A stretch of 6,109 bases of DNA from an uncultured Porphyromonas sp. Its GTDB lineage: Bacteria; Bacteroidota; Bacteroidia; Bacteroidales; Porphyromonadaceae. The stretch covers positions 1-6,109 of the forward strand of contig CAMCJO010000142.1 in NCBI GenBank assembly GCA_945875135.1, read 5' to 3'. The notes under the pieces are model-generated. The model was not told the DNA's origin. It ran no database searches and saw only the letters and a list, made by a program, of their open reading frames with translations. Shown piece by piece: positions 1 to 6,109 of the stretch. Numbering within the stretch: position 1 is the first letter of the stretch; each line of letters opens with the position of its first letter. The position numbers were made by a program, and so were the translations under genes.

Positions 1-308
1 ACTATATCTGTCCTTTGTGTCACCAAGAAAGCGTGCGTATATATAGTAAGAGTATGCGCTGTCAGAATGATGGTTGCCAGTTTAGCGTGTGGCGCACCGT
101 TGCGGGAGTACCGCTTACAGAAGATCATTGCAAGCAGCTACTCTCTAACGGTAAGACCAGCCTCCTCAAAGGGCTTATGAGCAAAGCGGGTAAGACCTTT
201 AGTGCTTACCTCGTCCTTGACCCTAATACTGGGAAAACGAGTTTTGAGTTTCCCAGCAACAGTCGGAAGAATAAGAAGAATAACCTATTAACCCTTAAAC
301 AACAATAG
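1..308 (+). CDS. topB: DNA topoisomerase III, C-terminal end (5' partial)
   Basis: This is the last ~101 residues of a type IA topoisomerase. The frame is open through the left edge (first full codon at base 3), so the TTG at 15 is not the real start. The catalytic Toprim and tyrosine domains lie outside the window. Visible at the start is a zinc-finger-like pattern, C-x2-C-x13-C-x4-C (CPLC, then MRCQNDGC). It is followed by the typical topoisomerase III C-terminal repeat: RTVAGVPLT, an LL-x2-GK turn, KGLMSKAGKTFSAYL and a closing FEFP. The family relaxes and decatenates DNA through single-strand passage, and the finger and tail help bind single-stranded DNA. In Bacteroidota conjugative elements topB copies are usually accessory to the host enzyme. 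The basic tail after FEFP is rich in K and N. The stop lies 4 bases before the next gene, so the two are probably co-transcribed. The family call is secure; whether the missing part is intact is unknown. Confidence 0.9.
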   Translation, partial: YICPLCHQESVRIYSKSMRCQNDGCQFSVWRTVAGVPLTEDHCKQLLSNGKTSLLKGLMSKAGKTFSAYLVLDPNTGKTSFEFPSNSRKNKKNNLLTLKQQ

Positions 309-312
309 AACA

Positions 313-2181
313 ATGGATTTTACAATACCTACAACCGACAACTGGCAAGAACAACTAGAGTATATTGCCACGAAAGAAGGCTTCAACTTCACTCAAGGTG
401 AAGATGGAAATATAACCCTTCAAAAGTTTTCTCCTCGTAGACAAGACTTCACGATAGAGCTTATCAAGCCTCTAGACTATAGAGATGCTCTTGACGACCT
501 CAATGCTCAGCTAGCCTCTTACAACGTCAATGACGAGGCTATGATGTGGTATGGAGCAAACAGAGGCGAGCCACAAGACTTGCAAGATCTGCTAGACGAT
601 ATGAAGTGGTGCAAGAACGAGCTACAGGAGCTAACAGATTCTGTAGACCATCACCTAGGCTTTACTCCAGCCGACTACTTCAACGAAGTTGTTATGGAGG
701 ATGCTTTAGCTACTACGTTTGAGAATGCAGGTCTTGACGAGTACTCATTTTCTGCTGATATGCAGGAAATCCTACTTGACCACATGTCTAAGTACGACAA
801 CCCATTGACTGGTCTTGAAGAGATAACGACTCACGGTTGCGTGTCAGGTGTCCTGACCGACTTCATCTATCACAGCGATACGAGAGAGTTTTATCGTCAG
901 CACATGGATTCTATCGAAGAGTACATCAGCGACCTAGAGGATGATTTGGGCGATCGCATCGACCTTTCTGCCTCTTCTAATCACTTCACAGGAGCCACGT
1001 GGCTTGTTGCGGAGCAATGTGCCAGTCTAGCTTCTGATAGTCTAGAGGAAAACATACAGAACACCTTAGAGGCTTGGTCTGAGGATTTGACGAAAGAGCA
1101 GGTAGAGGCTTTTTTGCAAGGCAACAGCAATGAACTAATATCTGAGCATCTAGATGAAACGCTATACTATCTAGAGGAGGATTTAGAAGATGAGCAAGAA
1201 GCTAGTCTTGACGCTAATTCAGAGGTGCTAGAAATGTCTTATTATTACATCTCCCCTAGAGGTTTTTCTAATGAATATACGGTTCTTAAAGCCGACAATA
1301 CAGATGCCTCTAAGGAGGTTATAGACCGCCTCTTGTATGAGGACGCTACAAATCCCAACTTTGAGGCTAGTCTACTATCTAAGGATAGCCCTTACTGCAA
1401 AGAGTATTCGGAGGTTCTCAAGGCTGGTGAGCTATATGACGTAGGCTTGTCCGACCAAGACCTCGAGCCTGTTCACCCGATTGATATTCCGTATTATTTG
1501 CCTACAAAGTCTTCTTTGGCTTTTGAGGAGCAACTCGGTTTGGAACATTCCTTGTCTTTAGCTGAAAATCGCTGTGTCCTCGTTTCTACGGCTGATCTCA
1601 ACACTGACAATGTCCCCTCTTTAGGGAGTTTGTCTAAAATTCCCGAAGCAAATTGTCCGTCTTATAATCTAAAAGAGTATGAGGGTAAGTTCATCTCACT
1701 GGACGTTGTGTACACCTCTGTGTATGCTTACAGGGGAATTATTGACTACACTTCAAAGCCCGCCAAGGAGCTAGACGATGTAGTCTACTATCTCTTACTG
1801 AGTATACGCGATCCCAAGCAGATTAAGCAGTTGGCTGATAATCTGTGTAAGAATTATCCCTTGTCTCGCTTAGACAAGCAAGAGCTAATACCCCTTCTAG
1901 ATGCCATTGCGAAGGGCGACGACCGCAATGCGGTTGTTGCGCTAGGCAAGTACGTATCAGATACTGAGCAGAAGGTTGCCAACGAGATTGTAGATAAAAT
2001 CAAGAAGCAATACGGTTATAAGGAGCTACCACTTCAATCTGAGGCTCCGAGGATCGTCGTCCCCAGCTCTCCCGTGCAGGAGAAAGCGCAAGCGATACTC
2101 GATGCACGGGGCGGTGATGTCAAATCAACTCAGAAGCAAGAGGAGGTGTCACAGGTGAATAAGAGTAGCTTAAAGATATGA
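313..2181 (+). CDS. Acidic multidomain mobile-element protein, DUF7222-like domain
   Basis: Function unknown; 622 residues with no signal peptide or membrane segment. Residues ~8-110 (QKFSPRRQDF..., then NVNDEA, then the DLQDLLDDM helix) resemble a small domain I recall from hypothetical proteins of Firmicutes and Bacteroidota plasmids and phages. Residues ~118-260 resemble DUF7222: HGCVSG at 174-179, DFIYHSDTREFY at 183-194, then a DLEDDLG helix and a C-terminal helical part. Residues 57-308 carry about 62 acidic and only 9 basic residues by hand count, so this half is a very acidic protein. Residues ~309-580 are not recognised. Residues 582-600 carry VVPSSPVQEKAQAILDARG, which recurs at the end of the next gene. 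The ATG at 313 is the first in frame, 4 bases after the topB stop, behind an A-rich leader with no Shine-Dalgarno. The stop overlaps the next start as ATGA. Domain names are from pattern memory, not a search. Confidence 0.8.
   Translation: MDFTIPTTDNWQEQLEYIATKEGFNFTQGEDGNITLQKFSPRRQDFTIELIKPLDYRDALDDLNAQLASYNVNDEAMMWYGANRGEPQDLQDLLDDMKWCKNELQELTDSVDHHLGFTPADYFNEVVMEDALATTFENAGLDEYSFSADMQEILLDHMSKYDNPLTGLEEITTHGCVSGVLTDFIYHSDTREFYRQHMDSIEEYISDLEDDLGDRIDLSASSNHFTGATWLVAEQCASLASDSLEENIQNTLEAWSEDLTKEQVEAFLQGNSNELISEHLDETLYYLEEDLEDEQEASLDANSEVLEMSYYYISPRGFSNEYTVLKADNTDASKEVIDRLLYEDATNPNFEASLLSKDSPYCKEYSEVLKAGELYDVGLSDQDLEPVHPIDIPYYLPTKSSLAFEEQLGLEHSLSLAENRCVLVSTADLNTDNVPSLGSLSKIPEANCPSYNLKEYEGKFISLDVVYTSVYAYRGIIDYTSKPAKELDDVVYYLLLSIRDPKQIKQLADNLCKNYPLSRLDKQELIPLLDAIAKGDDRNAVVALGKYVSDTEQKVANEIVDKIKKQYGYKELPLQSEAPRIVVPSSPVQEKAQAILDARGGDVKSTQKQEEVSQVNKSSLKI
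2056..2112 (+). repeat. Copy 1 of shared C-terminal tail repeat
   Basis: These 57 bases encode residues 582-600 of the acidic protein and match 2850-2906 at 49 of 57 positions by hand alignment; the first 20 bases are identical. The match runs on at the protein level to both C-termini, which lie 22 and 24 residues further on. Four of the eight differences are silent. The other four fall in two codons (K/Q and D/N). Confidence 0.9.
2178..2181 (+). promoter_or_regulatory. ATGA start/stop overlap (translational coupling)
   Basis: The TGA stop of the acidic protein overlaps the ATG of the MORN-repeat protein. No Shine-Dalgarno precedes this ATG, so the repeat protein is probably translated by ribosomes finishing the upstream gene. 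That would tie the amounts of the two products, which also share a C-terminal tail. Confidence 0.7.
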
Positions 2182-2981
2182 CGAAAGAACAGGAGAGGGT
2201 CTTAGCTCAAATAGAGGCTAACGACCCTCACCCCGAGCGGGGAGAAATTAAGTTCGCCACCGATAGCGTCGCTGGAGATTACTTTGAGCGCACCTCTTAC
2301 AAAAACGGCAGGCTCGATGGTGTCAGTGAACGTATGTATGAGCGATGGTACGCAACAGGAGAGTTGTACCTCCAACGTGTTTACAAGGACTGTCTGCTGG
2401 ACAGCCACAATAGTTGGTACCCCAACGGACAGCTGTATGAGCGATGCTCTTATAAGAATGGTCTGCCCGATGGTCTTGAAGAGCGTTGGCACGACAACGG
2501 ACAGCTTATGGAGCGTACACATTTCTGTGCTGGCAAGTTAAATGGTCTCAGGGAGGAGTGGTATGAGAACGGACAGTTGTCATCTCAATGTCCTTTTAAG
2601 AATAATACGCCTTCAGGCATTTGGAAGACGTGGTACGAGAACGGTCAAATGTCAGCTCGTTACACTTATAACAATGGAAAGGTTGACGGACTTCTTGAAC
2701 GCTGGCACGAGAACGGACAACTATCCGAGCGAATCACGTTCAAAAATGGTCGTGAAGATGGATTATACGAACGCTGGCACATCAGTGGACGGCTGGAGGA
2801 TAGGTGTATGTTTAAGGACGGTCACTTGTGTGATCCACAGTCTAAGGTAGTCGTCCCCAGCTCTCCCGTTCAGGAGCAGGCACAAGCTATACTCAACGCA
2901 CGAGGCGAGTGCAATGATAACACGCTCAAGAATGCTCAGGAGGAGCAGGTGGAGCGTAAATCTCAATCACATAAACTATAA
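2178..2981 (+). CDS. MORN_2 / YwqK-type repeat protein
   Basis: A 267-residue soluble protein, mostly repeats. Seven tryptophans at residues 57, 80, 104, 128, 152, 176 and 200 set a 24-residue period (the first interval is 23). Each unit reads roughly ERW-(Y/H)-x-NGQL-x-ER-x-x-(F/Y)-KNG-x-x-DGL. This is the MORN variant repeat (Pfam MORN_2), often labelled 'YwqK family antitoxin' in databases. The family forms a run of beta-hairpins thought to bind a partner protein or surface; the antitoxin label rests on a Bacillus gene and does not show that this is an antitoxin. No toxin is recognisable nearby. Residues 1-37 are a charged leader. Residues 225-243 carry VVPSSPVQEQAQAILNARG, nearly identical to the tail of the upstream protein. 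The gene has no CTAG tetranucleotide although both larger neighbours are rich in it, which hints at a separate origin for the repeat body. Confidence 0.85.
   Translation: MTKEQERVLAQIEANDPHPERGEIKFATDSVAGDYFERTSYKNGRLDGVSERMYERWYATGELYLQRVYKDCLLDSHNSWYPNGQLYERCSYKNGLPDGLEERWHDNGQLMERTHFCAGKLNGLREEWYENGQLSSQCPFKNNTPSGIWKTWYENGQMSARYTYNNGKVDGLLERWHENGQLSERITFKNGREDGLYERWHISGRLEDRCMFKDGHLCDPQSKVVVPSSPVQEQAQAILNARGECNDNTLKNAQEEQVERKSQSHKL
2298..2840 (+). repeat. Array of 72-bp coding repeats (MORN_2 units)
   Basis: TGG codons at 2346, 2415, 2487, 2559, 2631, 2703 and 2775 mark an in-frame repeat of 72 bases (the first interval is 69). DNA similarity is clearest around the NGQL segment, where forms of AACGGACAGCT recur at five points. 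Units differ throughout, especially at third positions, so the array is old or selected at the protein level rather than freshly amplified. Confidence 0.85.
2850..2906 (+). repeat. Copy 2 of shared C-terminal tail repeat
   Basis: Encodes residues 225-243 of the MORN-repeat protein, directly after the repeat array (about 3 residues after its last unit). Same orientation and same reading frame as copy 1. The 24 residues that follow are polar and resemble the other tail (QEE, then K/S-rich, ending K-I or K-L). Confidence 0.9.
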
Positions 2982-2992
2982 ATATATTATCT

Positions 2993-5641
2993 ATGTCTAC
3001 AATAGAATATGACAACAAGGAGTTTGAAGTCTCTCTTGACGCTGCCCCTAAGCTTGGTGAGCGCACTATTACACATAAAGACGCTAGTGGTGAATCGGTC
3101 ACCTCTACTTATCTAGCTGACTACGAGTATCGTTTTAAGTCGCTAGGTCTTGTCTATACCCCAGCGTCAGAGGATAGTCGTGCTACAATTGGAATTGTTA
3201 AAAACGACGAGAATACTCTTGGTCGCAACTGGTTACAGAGTAAGCTGTCTAATACTAACGAACGGCTCGGTGAGGCTTACAGTAGTGAGCCGTCCGATCG
3301 TGTGTTAGAGAAGATTGCTGACGATATTATACTTTACTACAGTGCCAACGGAACGAGTTTGTCTCCCTCTCCCCACGATGTTACGTTAGACAAGGATGTC
3401 CTTGTCTCGGACTTGCGTGATTTTTACAGCAAGAGTTACGACCCCGACTCTCAGTGGCTCTCGGTAAATGATGAGTCCCAGCAAAGCTTAGACGCTCTTG
3501 GGGACTACTTGTATCAACAGGAAATGGCATCTGCTAGTCAAGCCCTGACCTCGTTTCAACAACAGTACGGCTCTAATGTGAGCCAGCAGGCATCAACGGG
3601 TGGTACACCTGAAGAATCGTCCGATACGATGTCTGTGGACTTGTACGCTGTTGGCTTTCCTGGCTATTATGAGAGCGTGCTGTACAATTCTGAGATGTTA
3701 TCTGATGACGATGTTCGAGACGAGTATCGTCACCTCGTCGACTTTGAATTGAGCGATGACGAGGTTGAAAGACTTGTGGATAACTTTCAATTGGACGGCT
3801 ACAAAGAGGCTACAAGCGTTGCATATATGGACACATATCTAGACGCTGTGTCTCAAGCTTATCCTGACTTAATAGAGAAGAAGACAAGCGACCGCCCCGT
3901 GCTTGATTCGCCACGTGAATATAATTATCGTACCGACTATCTCTATCAACCAATAGAGATCTCTAAGTCAAAGCTAGGAGAGTTGCGAGACGAGTGTTTG
4001 AGCGACCCTAATTTCCTTAAGGAGTACCCGGACTTTCCTACCCATGTGTCCTCGGATAACTTAGCGGGATTGGGTTCAGAAGCTATTAGTGACCTGATCT
4101 ATTTTGGAACGAACAAATATCTCATTGAGCAAGACATTTGCGAGACAGGCTTGACAGATCATTGTCTCTATGGAGTGTCCGCCAATGGCGTGGATATTTT
4201 CAACTATGTAGATGCCGACAGGCTCGTATTAGATTCTATCGTTGCTGAGCATACAGGCATCACAGAGGACTTGTCCGACGATATCAATAATAGTAAGTAC
4301 ATCCTAGTCGCAGAAGACCGCTCGCAAGTGTCTTTTGGCGATGACGTGGGCGATATGCAAGTTGTCCGATCTATTGCGGACGATGGAAGCATCGATGGAG
4401 TGTCTGTGTCGGACTTAACAGACGATACGGCACAGGCTGTACCTAAGTTTGAGAAAGAACCATCAGGTCAGTCGGTGAAGAGGGGTAAATCAGGCAAGCC
4501 TAAGCCTACTCTTGATAAAGACTACGACATACCGCTCTTGGAACCATTCTTGCGCAACTTTATTCGCTTTGCTCGGTATGGCGATTACCGCTTATGGCTT
4601 GTGCCTGTGCTATCTCAGGGCATTAAGGGCATATCCGCTGGTATAGATAATCTACGTCAAGCTCTCCACGATCCAAAAAATAATGTGGAGTATATAAAGG
4701 ATAGTCGAGTACGTCCTCAAGACTATCTAAAAGAATCTAAGGTTACAGACGATCTAGAGGCTAAGCTAGCTAGCTTGGGCTTGTCTAAACAGATACTGGA
4801 GGAGCGAGGGCAGCTGGAGAACCTTTTGTCCTTTAAGCCTACTGACCTCTTGCCAGTGCGTATCAAGGCAGGCGATATAGATGTTAAGACTGAGGGACGA
4901 CTAACCCTACGTACGCAACCCGATGGGAGTGAGAGTATCTCCGTCCGTTGTGTCCGCAAAGAGCTAAATCTAGAGACACCCTATATGTGCTGCTCTTTCA
5001 CCGATCAGGATAAGCAGAGCTTACTGGAGACTGGTCACTTGGGACGAGTTGCACAGCTCAAGGGAGCTGATGGGCGAGAGTTTTCTGCTTACGTCTCTGT
5101 CGATGAAGATACCAATACGCTCGTGTACGTTCCGACCGCTAGAGTTTATATACCTCAAACGATTAGCGGTGTAGATCTTTCGCCAGACCAGCGAGCCACG
5201 CTACGAGCTGGCAAGCCGTTAGCCTTCTCAGGTGTAAGTGCGAAAGGCAAGGAGTATACAGCCACTATACAAGTTGACGCTTGCAAGCGTGCGATGTCGT
5301 TTACTTTTCCGACAAACGAAGTGAAGCAAGTCTTAGGGACAAGACGAGCCGACGGTGTCCCGACAATGCTTAATGGTCAAGTGCTGACCAAGGAGGCGCA
5401 GGACAAGCTGGCTAAAGGCGAGACGCTCTATCTAGAGGGTTTGAAAAACTCTCGAACGAAGAAGAGCTTTAACAGCTATGTCTCTTACGATGCGTCTACT
5501 CAGAGGGTTCGATACAGCAAGTACGCCCCGACCGATTTGACCAAGCAAGCTCAAAAGAGAGAGGTGCGGTTAAGCCCAAACGATAAAGATGCTCCTAAGC
5601 AGAAGCAGTCTAGGGAGCAGTCTCGTGGTCGCAAAGTCTAA
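2993..5641 (+). CDS. DUF4099/DUF3945 multidomain protein with phage-type middle domain
   Basis: 882 residues, cytoplasmic by appearance. Residues 1-180 are not recognised. Residues ~180-213 are a Q/S/T-rich linker. Residues ~213-390 resemble a domain seen in phage and plasmid hypothetical proteins, with GFPGYYESV (221-229), an acidic helical part, SVAYMDTYLDA and the hallmark LDSPREYNYRTD (from 304). Residues 484-505 are a basic K/P/G linker. Residues ~583-660 fit DUF4099 (LGLSKQILEERGQLENLL, FKPTDLLPV, GRLTLRTQPDGS). Three DUF3945-like modules follow at ~663-714, 721-776 and 790-846, then a polar, basic tail. DUF4099/DUF3945 proteins accompany topB in Bacteroidota conjugative elements; their activity is unknown to me. 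The modules align with the topoisomerase III tail in this window, which suggests nucleic-acid binding (inference). The ATG at 2993 follows the previous stop by 11 bases after an AT-rich spacer with no Shine-Dalgarno. The family call is firm for the last third only. Confidence 0.85.
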   Translation: MSTIEYDNKEFEVSLDAAPKLGERTITHKDASGESVTSTYLADYEYRFKSLGLVYTPASEDSRATIGIVKNDENTLGRNWLQSKLSNTNERLGEAYSSEPSDRVLEKIADDIILYYSANGTSLSPSPHDVTLDKDVLVSDLRDFYSKSYDPDSQWLSVNDESQQSLDALGDYLYQQEMASASQALTSFQQQYGSNVSQQASTGGTPEESSDTMSVDLYAVGFPGYYESVLYNSEMLSDDDVRDEYRHLVDFELSDDEVERLVDNFQLDGYKEATSVAYMDTYLDAVSQAYPDLIEKKTSDRPVLDSPREYNYRTDYLYQPIEISKSKLGELRDECLSDPNFLKEYPDFPTHVSSDNLAGLGSEAISDLIYFGTNKYLIEQDICETGLTDHCLYGVSANGVDIFNYVDADRLVLDSIVAEHTGITEDLSDDINNSKYILVAEDRSQVSFGDDVGDMQVVRSIADDGSIDGVSVSDLTDDTAQAVPKFEKEPSGQSVKRGKSGKPKPTLDKDYDIPLLEPFLRNFIRFARYGDYRLWLVPVLSQGIKGISAGIDNLRQALHDPKNNVEYIKDSRVRPQDYLKESKVTDDLEAKLASLGLSKQILEERGQLENLLSFKPTDLLPVRIKAGDIDVKTEGRLTLRTQPDGSESISVRCVRKELNLETPYMCCSFTDQDKQSLLETGHLGRVAQLKGADGREFSAYVSVDEDTNTLVYVPTARVYIPQTISGVDLSPDQRATLRAGKPLAFSGVSAKGKEYTATIQVDACKRAMSFTFPTNEVKQVLGTRRADGVPTMLNGQVLTKEAQDKLAKGETLYLEGLKNSRTKKSFNSYVSYDASTQRVRYSKYAPTDLTKQAQKREVRLSPNDKDAPKQKQSREQSRGRKV
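4979..5530 (+). repeat. Three tandem DUF3945 modules (protein-level repeat)
   Basis: Three diverged copies begin at about 4979, 5153 and 5360. Each has a short L-x-x-G(K/H/E) turn, a G-x-(E/K)-(F/Y)-x-(A/S)-Y-type strand and an aspartate before the last strand (VSVDEDT, IQVDACK, VSYDAST). The middle copy is closest to the topoisomerase III tail at 78-260: SGVDLSPDQ against AGVPLTEDH, and FTFP against FEFP. Similarity is at the protein level only; I see no long DNA identity. Confidence 0.75.
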
Positions 5642-5653
5642 TCAATCTACATT

Positions 5654-6109
5654 ATGGAGGAGAATATCCTATTACCCTTTCCGTCCGATTACGACGAGAA
5701 GTTGAAAGTGTCAAGCTTGGATCCTAACACAGTTTTAGTTCCTCTTGTACTAGCAGACTCTGACTTTAGTCAAGAATGTCGCTCCGCTTATGAAATTATA
5801 GAAAGTTTGCCTCGAGAATTTCCATTTCTTCAAACTCCAGAGGGGGTTGCAATAGTTCGCATCAGCAAACAAGCTAGACAAAAACTAAAGCACCTTGTCG
5901 GTATTTATACTAAAGGGTTTGAAAGGGACTTATACTTGTCTTCCTTGCCTTATATCGAGGAAATTTTGAAGAACTCTCTTCTTCTAGAGGAGCATCGAGA
6001 TAGATTGAAGAATGAGTTCGGAGAACGCTTAAGAGACAGTCCCAGTGATCCTCACATGGATAAGGTGCAGCGTTTATATGGAGGAATAGTCATATCCAAT
6101 CATCTCTGC
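5654..6109 (+). CDS. LPD3/PBECR-like large polyvalent protein, N-terminal part (3' partial)
   Basis: An open frame of 152 codons from ATG at 5654 to the right edge with no stop, so the gene continues beyond the window. It starts MEENILLPFPSDY, 12 bases after the previous stop, with no Shine-Dalgarno. Residues ~65-150 match a pattern I associate with LPD3 or the related PBECR nuclease-like domains of large polyvalent proteins in phages and conjugative elements: IVRISKQARQKL, then LPYIEEILKNSLLLEEH, a polar stretch, and VQRLYGGIVIS. Those domains are usually embedded in very long proteins delivered with the element's DNA. No catalytic residue can be assigned because the domain is cut. The DNA looks slightly richer in A+T than upstream. 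The coding call is strong from position and domain pattern; choosing between LPD3 and PBECR needs the missing part. Confidence 0.75.
   Translation, partial: MEENILLPFPSDYDEKLKVSSLDPNTVLVPLVLADSDFSQECRSAYEIIESLPREFPFLQTPEGVAIVRISKQARQKLKHLVGIYTKGFERDLYLSSLPYIEEILKNSLLLEEHRDRLKNEFGERLRDSPSDPHMDKVQRLYGGIVISNHLC

Noticed and set aside
15..17. TTG as the start of a 97-residue protein
   Set aside because: The frame stays open to the left edge, and the CPLC zinc-finger motif straddles this codon, so this is the interior of topB.
2202..2522. Minus-strand open frame opposite the MORN-repeat gene
   Set aside because: It is antisense to a clear repeat-coding frame; its length follows from the repeated codons, and its translation shows no recognisable domain.
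2284..2850. Two plus-strand open frames in another phase within the MORN array
   Set aside because: They are out-of-frame readings of the repeat. Their internal similarity is a by-product of the 72-base period.
2178..2981. Naming the repeat protein an antitoxin
   Set aside because: The YwqK label is inherited from a distant Bacillus gene. No toxin partner is recognisable in the window.
2971..2992. AT-rich stretch as a promoter for the 882-residue gene
   Set aside because: It has TATA-like runs but not the Bacteroidota TAnnTTTG -7 element, and an 11-base gap within a packed operon fits an AT-rich translation leader better.
4204..4392. Minus-strand open frames at 4204-4392 and 4723-4959
   Set aside because: Both lie wholly inside the DUF3945 gene, are short and serine/arginine-rich, and have no domain or start context.

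Overview
The window looks like part of a mobile genetic element, either an integrative conjugative element or a related plasmid or phage-like element, from a member of the Bacteroidota. The main reasons are the tail of a Bacteroides-type DNA topoisomerase III at the left edge, a DUF4099/DUF3945-type protein (a family I know from CTnDOT-like elements, usually close to topB), and the lack of Shine-Dalgarno sequences before the starts. G+C is in the high forties percent in the few lines I counted. That would suit an oral or gut lineage such as Porphyromonas, but the genus is a guess.

All genes are on the plus strand and packed as one transcription unit. (1) 1-308: the end of topoisomerase III, cut by the left edge. 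(2) 313-2181: a 622-residue, strongly acidic protein that looks assembled from domains seen in phage and plasmid hypothetical proteins. (3) 2178-2981: a 267-residue array of MORN_2/YwqK-type repeats, overlapping gene 2 by ATGA. (4) 2993-5641: an 882-residue multidomain protein with a phage-type middle domain, then DUF4099 and three DUF3945-like modules. (5) 5654 to the right edge: the open start of a protein resembling the LPD3/PBECR class of large polyvalent proteins. Gaps between genes are 4, -4, 11 and 12 bases. No stretch is long enough to hold a promoter, terminator or RNA gene outside coding sequence, and I saw none.

Two sequence relationships link the genes. Genes 2 and 3 have unrelated bodies but end in the same roughly 42-residue tail (core VVPSSPVQE-x-AQAIL-x-ARG), which is also visible as a DNA repeat. 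The topoisomerase tail and the end of gene 4 share one repeated module, present once in the first and three times in the second. My inference is that this is a cargo operon of polyvalent proteins, probably acting when the element enters a new host or on its DNA (topology, nucleic-acid binding, possible anti-defence). The shared tail may mark two of the products for the same fate. Only the topoisomerase assignment says anything firm about biochemistry.
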